From Enoplolaimus lenunculus (taxonomy: Eukaryota > Nematoda > Enoplea > Enoplida > Thoracostomopsidae), in contig JASANG010002540.1 of NCBI GenBank assembly GCA_030248215.1, positions 1-64,000 of the forward strand: a stretch of DNA of 64,000 bases, in the 5' to 3' direction. Shown here in pieces: positions 53,953 through 64,000 of the stretch (its first letter is position 1; every line of letters begins with the position of its first letter). A model generated the notes under the pieces. It was not told where the DNA came from. It worked only from the letters and a program-made list of their open reading frames with translations, and ran no database searches. The translations under genes were made by a program, and so were the position numbers.

Positions 53953-54959
53953 TAGTTTATTTACGTTCTGTTTAAGTTTAATATCCAAAATCCCCACGTA
54001 CCCAAGTACTCGTTTTAAAACATTCTTCGATCAGACGAAATAAAATGATAAACTACACGCGTTCTCGATTTTAAGTAGAATAAAATTGACTAAAGTTGTT
54101 TTTGTTCAAAACAGTAGCGTTCTGCTCATCATAGAGTCATTTACACTGAAATTCTGATCAACGGGAGTCGGCTCAGAAAACAAGTCGACTTCATTAATAC
54201 AATAAAACTCACAAACTATTAACAATTATTTAAACAGAAAATGTCATTTTAGACAATAAAATCTTTGGACTAAGAACGGGGGGGCACGGCGGTCACCATG
54301 ACGCCCCGCGCCTTCCCCTCTCGGTACATTTTTGCTGGTCATTTACTTTACCGGTTTAAATGTGTTGAGATTTGTGCCAGATTTTAGTCAAATCTCAACG
54401 GGCCATTTAAAATCGGATTTTAAATGTCCAATTCAAACCATAGTACAAAAGCAATGATTTCCAAGTTGAATGGTTCGTTCAACCTGCAAAGGGTCAAATA
54501 CAGGAACGCAAGTTAGGATTTCTTTTTGCGAGGGTGTAAATATTAACAAACCCGTGTTTTCAGTGTAGAGTGAGTTCGAAATTTAGCTTGACCTTATTTG
54601 CTAATTAAAATACTTTCAAGTTGTTTCAATTTTTTACAGGATTTCAGGTGTCATTTTTACTTTTTCTGCACCCTGTTTTGTGCTGTATAATGAATCAAAA
54701 TAAAATGTGATATTAAAATTGCCTACGCATAAGACATTTTCGGTTTAAAAAGCTATTTTGCCGTGTTTGTGAAATTTAACATTTTAAAATCTGTAAATAG
54801 CGTATTTTAGACCTTTTGTCGCTGCGGGAATACCTTTTTTAAGCTAAAACTGTTTTTCAATGACCCTGGTGTCTGCATAATAGCATAAATTTGCTATATT
54901 CGTATTCAAAAAATGCCGCGAAAAGCATATTAAAAGCAAAGAAAACATTTTGTCACATG

Positions 54960-55262
54960 CCCTCTTATTTGTCGCAGTGAACTGCACTGTTTTGGCCGAC
55001 AATTGTTGCTTCGCGAATTTTTAGCTATTTCATCATCAGGTTTTGCGAAAATACATCACAAACAGATTATTAACAAAATTGAAGCAAATTGCAAAAACAC
55101 TCATATCGAAATAAAGTTTTTCAAAAACAAAGTTTCCAATACTTTTAAATGATCAGGAAATTGCAACAACACAGTATAAAAATTCCGATTCCTGCCACTT
55201 TAAATAGAGGAACAGGAACTGGAACAGGAATTGAATTTTGCAGGAATTCCGGTTGAACCCTG
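54960..55262. mobile_element. F9 element, inverted copy
   Basis: Right end caggaattccggttgaaccc; gaaaatacatcacaaac and caaaaacactcatatcg match the middle of 42718-43082 in reverse. Confidence 0.55.
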
Positions 55263-55559
55263 ATATACATATTGTTTTCCTGCGCAATCAGTAAAAATAA
55301 CCGCAAAATATATGCAAGCAGTTTGGTCATTACTTGACTTTGCATTTTAGTCCTACTGCAATAATAACTGTATCGGTTTCGTTCAACTTTAGCAATGCTA
55401 TTTTTCAATTTGCTAACTGGAAATCTAACAAAATTGTTTTATCGACATAAATAGCGAATCCCTGAAGACTAAAACCGAAATACATACAATTTAACCACAA
55501 AATTGTTCATGTTTCCACGTTGTCAATTTTGATTATTTTATTCTGAACAACTATCGATA

Positions 55560-55890
55560 ACAACCACCAGAAACGATAACAACAACAACAAAAACAAAAA
55601 ATAATAATAACAACAAAAACAACAACAAAAATAATAATAACAACAACGAACAACAACAACAACAACAACAACAACGAAAAACAACAAAAACAACTAAAAT
55701 AACAACAACAACAACAAAAAACAACAAAAACAACAAACATAACAACAACAACAACAACAACAACAAAGAACAACATTAACATCAACTGCAGCAACATAAA
55801 CAACATCCGTAAAATAATAAAATAAACAAAATAAGATAAAACAAAATAAAACAAAACAAAATAAAATAAAACAAAATAAAATAAAACAAT
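55560..55890. repeat. AAC/AAT trinucleotide and AAAAT/AAAAC arrays
   Basis: About 330 bp of (AAC)n, (AAT)n and then (ataaa/acaaa)n. The valine/phenylalanine/cysteine-rich minus-strand frames are translations of this array. Confidence 0.95.
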
Positions 55891-56241
55891 AAAATAGTTT
55901 CAATTGACAACCGTCGAAAACCTGTCAACAAGTTTACGCTCCCGGTAGACCGCGAAACTTTTCGTTGTGAACAATATATTTATTAGTTTGGTGTTCACTG
56001 TGGGACAGTGGGCCCTGGCTGGCTCGAGGGTAAAAGATAACAGCGACAGACGGTAAACTTTTAAACCAGATGCCCCAAATTTTACAGTTAATACTGAACA
56101 CAGTGGTTCATTTTTTACCAAATTTAAATTATAACTCATTTAAACAATTTGCCTGGCATTTTAACACATTTTCAAGTTATATTTTATTCGTGTTTAGACC
56201 TTTATGACCAATTATTGCCAATACTGAAACCTAATGCTATT

Positions 56242-57250
56242 ACCTGGGTGTAACCGGATATCGGCTTCGGGTAAAAATCAATATCTGTGTTTCCGGTATA
56301 GAAATTGGCGAAATTTCGGCATTTTTGTTACGATCAAAATGGGTTATAAATAACGCATATATGTTGAAATTTTTCATTAAATACATGCTGCAATTGAGTC
56401 GAAATGAAATAAAAATGATATACAAAACCTATCCAAAACTTTAAAAATTTCAATGCATCCGCTATCGTTTCTTCAAAATTTTAGGAACTCGGTGATCATT
56501 TGCATGTCTCAATTGTGTTGGCAGAAAAATAACAAATATTTGAACGCTTTATACTTCAATATCTGTTTTTCGTTGTCGCTATTTCGATTACTATCGGTTT
56601 CCGTTATTTTTATTATCACTTTACTCCCTGGCTATCATCAAGTTTACGATTTAAGCTATTTTTTTGCAAATTTCCAAGTACGAAGCTTGAATACAATTTT
56701 GAAGCATGACAGGTTAGCAATAAATATTAATGCATTCAAACTCGAGTTTATTATAATGAAGTTATTAGTATGCGAGCATTCTTTCATCTCTAAACAATAA
56801 AATGATAATTATCTTAAGAATATTTGATTTAAACATCAGTTAACGACAGGGTGAAAACGGAGAGTTATAAAATACCGGAACCGGAAAATAAAAATATTTG
56901 TTACCAAAAAACCATTTTTAACGTTTTTATCACTTTTAATGCTGTAAGTAAACACACTATTTAGAATGCCGAAATCTTGAAACAAATGCAGTAGGTGGAA
57001 ACACATGATACGTAAACTATGGAGTATGGCACAAATTGAAAATTTTGGAAATACACGACGCTCAGATAATTTTAGAAAAATGAGTTAGAATAATAATGCC
57101 AATCTTTCTGAAATTTTCGAATGACAAAAATGTTCAATACCGAAAATAACGAAAAATTCCGGTGAAGATTACAGGATTTATGACCGGAACCGGATAGTGA
57201 AAGATACCGGATTTCCCTCCCGGAACCCGAATTCCGGTTGCACACTGGTT
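56242..57250. mobile_element. Long F10-related element (CCGGAACCGG type)
   Basis: gggtgtaaccggatatcggc to gaattccggttgcacac: imperfect inverted ends about 1 kb apart with nested ccggaaccgg motifs near both ends. The 115-residue plus-strand frame inside (56453-56800) has several hydrophobic segments but no recognisable transposase motif. Confidence 0.5.
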
Positions 57251-57369
57251 ATCGAAGTTTTAAATAATAGATTATTTTTACCGTAATATATACTACTGAT
57301 CAGATGGCTTTAGCGCAATGCGCAAAAGTTCGCAAACCTACAACAATCTGCATGCTAAAGTTTCTTTTC

Positions 57370-57645
57370 ACAGAACAATCATGTTTTTGTTCTAAGAACA
57401 TATTGCAAACAAAGTAATGGTGGAAAGTTGGCCAAATTACGTATATAAGACACTCCGGTTTTAATAGATAGATATGTTTATGAAGTATTAAGCTGCGCTA
57501 AAGCCCGGTCAGAACAATCATGTTTTTGTTCTAAGAACATATTGCAAACAAAGTAATGCTGGAAAGTGGCCCAAATTACGTATAAGGCACACCAGCTTTA
57601 ATAGATAGATATATCTACGAAGTATTAAGCTGCGCTAAACCCGGG
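57370..57645. repeat. Tandem duplication of about 138 bp
   Basis: agaacaatcatgtttttgtt to aagctgcgctaaa(g)cccgg occurs twice in succession; related to sequence at 21623-21700. Confidence 0.8.
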
Positions 57646-57967
57646 TAAAAATTACGTAATGTCATGACCATTTAGACAGCTGTACACAACCAGGTCTCAA
57701 ACCAAGCAGGACAAATGGTCAGCCTTGCCCTAAAACAATCCACATGATTTATTGGAAGTTTCTAGTAAATTTTGCGGTAGATACTTCAGAATGCTTTTTA
57801 AGCACGCGGACAGATTCTAAAACATGAAGCTAGCATAGCAAGCCGCTGTTTGAGCAACCGCTGTCAAAACACTTTTGGCACCGTCTTCACGCGGCGATTC
57901 TGGTTTCGCTCGCGGCAATGATCACAAAAACTTGCGTTTTACATGCGAAAGAAATACACCAGGGTCA

Positions 57968-58110
57968 AGGATCGACCGGATATCCGGTTCCGGTTTAATA
58001 TCCTGCAAACAGGCATCGACCGGATATCTGGTTCCGGTTTAATATCGGGCAAAATACAAATATCTGTATCCAATTAATACGGTGTCCAGTATAAACCCCC
58101 GGAATTGGTT
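57968..58110. repeat. Short duplicated CCGGTTCCGG block
   Basis: gatcgaccggatatccggttccgg-type text occurs at 57970 and again at 58015, both followed by tttaatatc. F10-like. Confidence 0.5.
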
Positions 58111-58515
58111 TTTACAAGCGGCTGCGATTGCATTTTCGTGCAAGTTTAAGAAGCTAGCGTTTTCAAACTAAAGCAAAAATAAAAAATCTAACTTAACAGC
58201 TCAGTTTAGTTCAATAAACAAAGTCTTTTACGCGATTCTAAGTGTTTCCAACAGTATACAATGTTTAGATGCTCGTTCGGGCTAACATCCCGTTCCGGTA
58301 TTCAGTATATTAAGTATCCAGTCGGACATTGACATACACTGATTTCTGGTTGACATACACTGATTTCTGACGCAATTATATTTTGGAACGTGTCTATAGC
58401 AAATGTACCTGTTTGTTCAGTTTATATACGCGCATATTCAACGCGATCAAAAACTTGTTGGAACCTCGAATTAAACAGCAAAGCCTTCATCGAAGGATGC
58501 CATTTGACAAAGTTC

Positions 58516-58741
58516 GGCCAATGTAAAGTACAGGGGCGGAACAGTGTTATAAGCATATTCCTAAGCCTAAGCCTAAAAGCGTAAGAATGAACATATGTCT
58601 AAACCAAAGCCTAAGCGTAAGAATGAACATATTCCTAAGCCTAAGCTAAGCATAAAAGTAGTCTAAAGCTTTAACCTTACTCTTTTCTAATCGCACTGTA
58701 AAACGTCCCGCCGCTGATCTTTGCATAGGCCCAAATATCTA
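58516..58741. mobile_element. F3 MITE
   Basis: ggccaatgtaaagtacaggg to gccgctgatctttgcataggcc-type end; two gcgtaagaatgaacata blocks. Confidence 0.75.
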
Positions 58742-58802
58742 TAGTTCGTTCGCTTGAATGCTACGCTTAATGACATAAAAAGTTGATGTGAAACATTTGT
58801 AC

Positions 58803-58940
58803 AGCCTCAGCTGAGATGGTTTAAATCCGGGTGAGCTGATTATTTAACTCAAAACGATTTCAATCAATTCAGAACTCTTGAGTTTTGAGTGGATTCAACT
58901 CATTCTATAAGCGAAAATCAATTCACTGGAATTTACAGTG
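58803..58940. mobile_element. F1 MITE, short and degraded
   Basis: gctgagatggtttaaatccg to ctggaatttacagtg. Confidence 0.6.
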
Positions 58941-58941
58941 C

Positions 58942-59580
58942 AAATCCACGGTTTTAAACAGAAACAGTGTTACATTTTCTGTTTATTTTTCAGGTTCATA
59001 CCTATAGTACACGTTCCAAACCAAATCGTCTGGCTTAGGTATCTGTGCACTTAGACTCACATTTAGATCCAGCATAAGCTTTAGAAATTTAGATTTTGAT
59101 TGGAACATAATCAATGCGAACCGCCATAACACTGATTGACTTAAAAACGCAAACCAAAAACTTTTATTGAAGTGCAAAAGTTTCAAAAATTGTTACATTT
59201 CTGCGAATACAATTAAAGCATACAAATATTCACTCAACGTTCTGTTACATTTTAATCAAAAAATAGACGATGCACCCATATCTTTACGATTTCGAATGAA
59301 TTTCGTCATTTTTATTTCAACTCGAACAATTGCAGCACATATATCAGTAATGAAAAATTGAGTAATATGCAAGTGAGACAACTGATTAAGTGCGTAAACG
59401 TAACGGAACTTCCGGTTTTCGATAACGGAAACGGAAACGAACACCGATTTTTTTACCGATCACGACTATCTGATTATACCATGCCAGTCAAGTAATTGAC
59501 AAATAAACATAAGCATAAAAATGCCCAAATTTCAGTTAATTTCCACACCCGGAAACGGATATCCGTGTACACGACGTATT
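58942..59580. other. 3' flank of MVD, with F10-like fragments
   Basis: cggaacttccggttttcg and aacggaaacggaaacg at 59400-59450 resemble F10 text. No clear poly(A) hexamer for the minus-strand gene was identified. Confidence 0.4.
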
Positions 59581-60120
59581 CTACCATGATTTCGCTATCA
59601 CACTTGGACCAGCACCCACACGTGTCACAAATAGTTGTTTCAGGCCGTCGGGTACAGGTTTAATCCTCAACCAATCACAAAGTGTTTTTTCACTCAAACT
59701 ATCGTAATCGTTCGACAATTGTTCAAAATTCGACTCAAACCGTACAAAATCGTGCAAATTTGAACTTCGAGGCGGAAAAACAGCAGTCAAATGCGACAAA
59801 AATTGCTTCAAAACACTTTTTGACACTAAAAAACACGCATTTGGTCCTGCATCAAACGTATACGCAATGCTCGTTTCTGACTGGTGGATTGCATTAAAAC
59901 CGTGCGCCAATGAAATTAGCGTATGACTCACTTCGGTGAGATAACCAATAGGAGGCATTGTGTCCATACAAATTGCATGCAATTGATTTGAATCTGCCAT
60001 TACAATTGACGCAAATTGTTTAAAATCGCACTTTTCAAGTGCAATTTTTAATTGTTTAATACGTTCAGGAACGACGAATTTTGTGCGATATTTGATTAAT
60101 GTACTTGTATTGACGGATCT
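59581..60120 (-). CDS. MVD: Diphosphomevalonate decarboxylase, terminal exon (C-terminal half)
   Basis: This exon opens after a good acceptor (ttttttcag at 60129-60121) and reads 179 residues to TAG. It begins RSVNTSTLIKYRTKFVV, matching the RxSVETSPLLRFR segment of animal MVD, and continues with the conserved MADSNQLHAICMDTMPPI and AYTFDAGPNACFL motifs and a C-terminal VTRVGAGP. The enzyme converts mevalonate diphosphate to isopentenyl diphosphate in the mevalonate pathway (GHMP kinase fold, normally a cytosolic homodimer). The D in the TFDAGPNA motif is the catalytic aspartate in known MVDs. Phase at the 5' edge is 0. The frame is intact, so this looks like a working gene rather than a pseudogene. 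Confidence 0.92.
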   Translation of the reverse strand, partial: RSVNTSTLIKYRTKFVVPERIKQLKIALEKCDFKQFASIVMADSNQLHAICMDTMPPIGYLTEVSHTLISLAHGFNAIHQSETSIAYTFDAGPNACFLVSKSVLKQFLSHLTAVFPPRSSNLHDFVRFESNFEQLSNDYDSLSEKTLCDWLRIKPVPDGLKQLFVTRVGAGPSVIAKSW

Positions 60121-62170
60121 CTGAAAAAATATTGAACAAAGGTGTAAGCTCAATACCGTGGCATATCATTTTGGTGTCGATGCGTTCCTCAAAAATCGAT
60201 ACGCGAGCCCCAAAGCCAACAAATATTGAACTGTTTCCAACCGTATCCATTATGACTATCCACGCGTGCGTATAAAGCGATCAAAGACCACAGAGACAAA
60301 CATAATACCAGCATTTTTGAAGTGGTAGTTTGCACAGTGGCGTAAAACATATATTTCACTTTATGACAATGGCATAATCAACGGGGGTTACAGCGATCAA
60401 GCACTTAATCCCCGTTTACGATGTTTTTTCTAATGGTAATTAATATCTGTCGTCAGCTGGTCAAACAAAGAACCATTTCGAAATTTGATAAACCAAAACT
60501 GTACCCGTTCCTGATTATTAACAATACTGTCTACGCCTTTGTTTCATGACAGGCATTTACCTTTTGCGACTGTTTTACGAACGAACGCAACGAACGAGAA
60601 ATAATTTTGTCATTTCAAAGATTCAGCCAGTTTATTCAGTGTGCATACCACAAGAAGTCGCTTCAGCTTCAACAAATATTACTCTGCACAAGGATCTGTG
60701 TTCATTAAGAGACAAGGCTACTAGAAACGTTAGAGACCAGTAGGCTTAGGCGTAGAACTTCTGTTTAGGTTGTCGCGTAGGCTTAGGTTTAGGCTTCATG
60801 GGGCAACAACATAATACCGCCGGATTCAGAGTGCTCAGCAACTACGGTCAAATAGATAGGTTCTGATGTAACGCCTAGGCCGTTAGATACAGTATCAGTG
60901 ACTGAACTACGCTGTTCGCCAGTCAAACTGTCTTCAGTTTACTAAATATGTTTCGCAGTGCAAACTGTTACACGTAGCATGTTGCTACAACTGAGAGAAA
61001 TTCACAGCATTGAAGTAATTATAGCTGCCTCAAGTCAATCTTACATTAGCATAACTGATTTGCCTAAATTAAGACGTCTTACAATATTTCATTAATTTTT
61101 AGGGTTACAAGCAATCTAATCCCAGTAATGAACGATTTTTGGATGCAAGGAATTTAAATAAATTGTCTACAAACCTTCAAAACCGATAATTGAATAGTTA
61201 GCTAAATAGCTAATTTGCATATTCGCTTAATTGATGAGCCTTAACTTTTTCAATTATTTCACTAATTATTAGGGTTATTGACGGGGTTTTTGGGTGCGAC
61301 GAATTTGAATAAACCGATAAATGTATAGTTAGCTAATAACTAATTTGCATATTAGCTTACTTGCTTAAGTGTGTTCGAGCTTCGCTCAATGTATGTAGTC
61401 CCACTACGACTGGTAACAATAATAATATAAATATAGAGCAAAGAATGCAGCAAAATACCCCGTGTAACTGTTTGCGTTGCGACAATTTATATCCATACCT
61501 GCATTGCTTCCGTACTCGATACCGATTTTTGACTTTCGCTAACGATAGCAATCACTGCACAAAGGTCCGGCCAATGATTTGCAGGCAAAAACGTTTCAAC
61601 ATGACCGTCATCACAGTACCAATGCGTCCAGCCGCCACAAACACTCCGACACGCGGACCCTGACCCTGAAAAGCGAGCGGTTAAAACTGGCGGTCAATGT
61701 TGCTCTGCGTGTCGTCTCTCTCGTTTGCCTGCGGGTAGCAATCGCGAGTACACGAGACGCCCCGAGTAGAGTAACACTGATCTGTCTCCTACCTGCTTTC
61801 GTTGCGTCGTGAATATTTGCGAATTCTACGCACCCCAAATTTCCCGATGGGGCACGTTTAGCGTCACCGCTCGGCTATGAAATCTTCACGCGCGAGCACC
61901 AGAGGACTGTCACGTTTTGCGAAGAAATTGTACTGCGCATACAAAATATGTACTGCACATTTAAAAATACTGATTCTTTGGTAGAAATATAACAAATTGT
62001 ACACGATCGTTCAATGAGGTAATATATCCTTGCAATGACAGATATCAGTACGAACTAACCGTTGTCACTGACCCCCCCCCCCCGCCTAATCTCGCAAGGC
62101 TATAAACCACAGCCGCTTCACGGCGATGCCTTTGATTATTCAAATTTCCAAAAGTTTCACCAAAACATAC
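60121..62170. other. MVD intron region; expected exon not found
   Basis: Should hold the exon for the GSGSACRSLYGGFVEW region. I read both strands and saw none. Contents: a few ttaggc units at 60740-60795; a roughly 130-bp repeated motif (agttagctaa(t)tagctaatttgcatatt) at 61190-61360; and a GC-richer stretch at 61560-61900 with no recognisable coding. Confidence 0.45.
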
Positions 62171-62335
62171 CATATCTTGCCAGAGTTGCAACCGAATCGA
62201 AATTTAAATTGAAAAGTTTTCCTAAACCAAACGCTAATGCCGCAAATCCAGCTGCCGACGACGCCAATCCTGCGCTGGTCGGAAAATTATTTGACGATTC
62301 GACAACGAAATGAAACGGTTCCGTTTTTGATTTGT
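62171..62335 (-). CDS. MVD: Diphosphomevalonate decarboxylase, middle exon with ATP-binding motif
   Basis: Reading on the minus strand gives [16 protein letters not shown], then [19 protein letters not shown] and SVATLARYG, the GHMP-kinase ATP-binding loop ([13 protein letters not shown]) of MVD. The donor is gtatgt at 62170, phase 1. The upstream edge is uncertain: codons are open to about 62340 and beyond, but no AG acceptor lies between about 62374 and the conserved VVESSNNFP, and the preceding exon ends in phase 0. The T-rich tract (ttttttattttta) at about 62341-62355 looks like a polypyrimidine tract, so the exon probably begins near 62335 with an unusual acceptor, or a base is wrong there. 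Confidence 0.88.
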
Positions 62336-62511
62336 GATCATCCGTAAAAATAAAAAATGACCAAAAATTTTCAAAACTTAAACATTTTTGAAAATTGTTG
62401 AAAAATTTTGTTTTGTTTTTTAAATAATTTAAATGTTTTTTTGAACGCCAATAAAAAGATTAATTTAAGTTTTTGATACTAAAATGACAGGTTAACAACG
62501 GCTAACATAAT

Positions 62512-63150
62512 GCAGGGTTCACGTTCCTAACTGAGGCAGTATGAAACGCGTTTGGTGCCTATTACAATAGCGGATAACATTTTGTCTACACGTAAATCCG
62601 TTGTCAAATTGAAAAAAATTGAATTGTCTGCTATCTTAATGTGACATCCACTATTTGTACTGCAATATCATATGATATTTGAGATATTGTCAGTCAGTAT
62701 CATATGGCATGTTTGAAAATGTCTGCACGGTTGTGGTACACTAGCCTGAAGGTTCTGAAGAATATCATATGATACTAAAATTTAAAGTTTGAATTATTTG
62801 TACTTAGGAATATATTTAGGCAGAACTAAACAGAAAAACAGAAGCTAATTTAGTGTTCCAAATCACTTAAAGCTAAATTATCTGTCTTTTTGTTATATTA
62901 TTCATTCGCAGAAATTACATTGTCCTGCATAATATCACGTGATATTCGGTGGAATTTCGGAATATCATATGATATTCTCATAAATGTCCCCTGGTAACGT
63001 GTGACATATGTCTGTTTGTACATTCTGGAGATGCAGGATTTGTAAGCCAATATCATGTGACATTCACATTTTGTCTACAACCCGCTATTCAGATCACAAA
63101 ATTTTATATTGATGTCGAATCAACAAGGGACAAAACGTGTTCCGGGATGC
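62512..63150. mobile_element. F8 element in the MVD intron
   Basis: gcagggttcacgttcctaac at the left matches the F8 end; internal palindromes atatcatatgatat, atatcacgtgatat and variants at about 62667, 62697, 62762, 62933, 62962 and 63051; right end weak. Confidence 0.65.
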
Positions 63151-63354
63151 CCCAATCTTAAAATAATAGAAAGTCTTTTTTGTCAGAATAACGAATAAAA
63201 CTGCAAAAGCAAATGAATGAGTAGGACGATGTCATTATTTTTGAAAATTTTCGTAACATCTGGCAAGTTATAATACCGGATCCAGATGCCAATTTTTTTG
63301 CTACTCCGTAAACTCTAAGGCGTATTTATAAATAACGTCTCTGCAACCCAACCA

Positions 63355-63380
63355 TTAATAATAATAATAATAATAATAAC

Positions 63381-63421
<41 letters not shown>
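63355..63421. repeat. AAT trinucleotide microsatellite in MVD intron
   Basis: About twenty-two AAT units with one AAC, lying 10 bp inside the intron from the donor of the 63432-63590 exon. Confidence 0.95.
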
Positions 63422-63422
<1 letters not shown>

Positions 63423-63431
63423 GCAACTAAC

Positions 63432-63590
63432 CTGAGCCAGTTTTTGCTTCTTAGGCAAATGTTCACCAGTATTTTGTTGTTCTAACAAATGGCGTAAATG
63501 TTGAAATACTTTCGCATACCGACTATTTGCTGAACACACTTGTTCTAAACCATTAACTGACAGACAATCTTTGCCGCTTGTCGGAATTAC
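63432..63590 (-). CDS. MVD: Diphosphomevalonate decarboxylase, N-terminal-region exon
   Basis: Acceptor ttttag at 63591, donor gttag at 63431, 159 nt, phase 0 at both ends. It reads VIPTSGKDCLSVNGLEQ ... SRYAKVFQHLRHLLEQQ ... KKQKLAQ, corresponding to the animal/yeast MVD stretch around xxWLNG and xxLRxLR that precedes the VxSxNNFPTAAG motif. Together with the exons at 62335-62171 and 60120-59581 it orders as expected on the minus strand. The first exon (start codon, PVNIAVIKYWGKR motif) must lie to the right of the window. The exon for the GSGSACRSLYGGF segment, expected between 62170 and 60121, was not found. Confidence 0.8.
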
Positions 63591-63683
63591 CTAAAACACC
63601 AACAAATATCGTTTAAATATGTTGTGCTACAAACAAGACAACGAACGGCAAAAAATTATGCTTAAATTTTTTTAATTTTAACT

Positions 63684-63945
63684 TTGGGTTGTGCTACAAT
63701 GTTCTGTGCCGCGCAACGCCGCACTTCACCGTCCATCGCCGCGCGGGCGCCGAAGTCTGTTTGCCGCTCGACGCCGCCGCCGTTTCACCGCCGTGCAGTA
63801 TTGCGATGCAAAGCGCACCGCAAATAAATCTAAATTTCAGAGCGGTAGCGCGGCGGCGGGCGGCGCCATGCGGCATTGTGCCGTTTCTTATAAATTATTT
63901 TTGAAATGACGCTCGGTGCCGCCCAGCGAATACAGCACAACCCTT
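63684..63945. mobile_element. F5 GC-rich element
   Basis: tttgggttgtgctacaatg to atacagcacaaccctta; GC-rich interior with cgccgcgc and gcggcggcgg. Overlapping alanine/arginine-rich frames on both strands are not genes. Confidence 0.65.
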
Positions 63946-64000
63946 ATACGCTTACAGCTTCAAAATTTAAGTAATAAATTCTTAATAAAGTTTCTCGCCT

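Noticed and set aside
55507-55903. Minus-strand frames rich in valine, phenylalanine and cysteine
   Set aside because: Pure translation of AAC/AAT and AAAAC arrays.
56453-56800. A 115-residue frame with hydrophobic segments, possible transposase or membrane protein
   Set aside because: It lies inside a long F10-related element, is AT-rich, and shows no catalytic motif.
61357-61838. Overlapping frames in a GC-richer stretch as candidates for the missing MVD exon
   Set aside because: None contains anything like GSGSACRSLYGGF or the neighbouring conserved residues, and frames are open on both strands.
63689-63909. Three overlapping alanine/arginine-rich frames at the right edge
   Set aside because: Product of the high-GC interior of an F5 element; both strands are open, which is typical of GC-rich non-coding DNA.

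Overview
The window reads as AT-rich, gene-poor nuclear DNA of an invertebrate animal. Introns are GT-AG and 0.5-2 kb long, three protein-coding genes can be supported, and nearly everything else is short non-autonomous DNA transposons (MITEs), their fragments and minisatellites. I cannot name the species. The hexamer TTAGGC, the nematode-type telomere repeat, recurs all through the window, but inside transposons rather than as a chromosome end, so it is only a weak taxonomic hint.

Genes. (1) Plus strand, 12551-24248: a nine-exon gene whose splice phases all agree, giving a 419-residue protein with three doublecortin (DCX) microtubule-binding domains and a basic/serine-rich linker. (2) Minus strand, 30572-28489: a two-exon gene for a 296-residue secreted or GPI-anchored protein with fibronectin-III-like sequence. 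(3) Minus strand, 63590-59581: three exons of diphosphomevalonate decarboxylase (MVD, mevalonate pathway). The first exon lies beyond the window and one conserved middle exon was not found. The three genes share no evident pathway; they are separate islands in repeats.

Repeats, named here for convenience. F1: about 250 bp, GAGTTGA-rich, TIR CACTGTAAATTTCAGTG, TA target duplication. F2: about 200-240 bp near-perfect hairpin, TIR CACTGCAAAAAATGGTGAG, TA duplication. F3/F4: elements with TIRs beginning GGCC(C/A)ATGT, arrays of TTAGGC inside and 8-bp target duplications, so hAT-like. F5: GC-rich, TIR AGGGTGNCGCTATAC with TTA duplication, Harbinger-like. F6: TTAA-flanked, TIR CCCTTTCTCACAT, piggyBac-like ends around a tRNA-like core. 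F7: (G)GGCCCGTAGCC elements. F8: about 650 bp elements full of the palindrome ATATCATATGATAT. F9/F10: elements rich in GGAATTCC or CCGGAGCCGG. F12: acttgca-rich hairpins. F15: CCGAATAAGAG elements. Nested insertions give a relative order of activity.

Layout: 1-380 F1 copies; 1461-10130 a large fold-back (two inverted arms about a TA microsatellite, then a third copy of half an arm); 10.4-12.4 kb F10, F4, F3 and F8; 12.5-24.2 kb the DCX gene with repeat-filled introns; 24.3-28.4 kb repeats; 28.5-30.6 kb the FN3-like gene; 30.8-59.5 kb repeats with a few exon-like scraps near 47.8-49.1 kb; 59.6-63.6 kb MVD; a GC-rich F5 element at the right edge. I saw no retrotransposon, retrovirus-like or Polinton coding sequence, no rRNA, no CRISPR, and no transposase for any MITE family.
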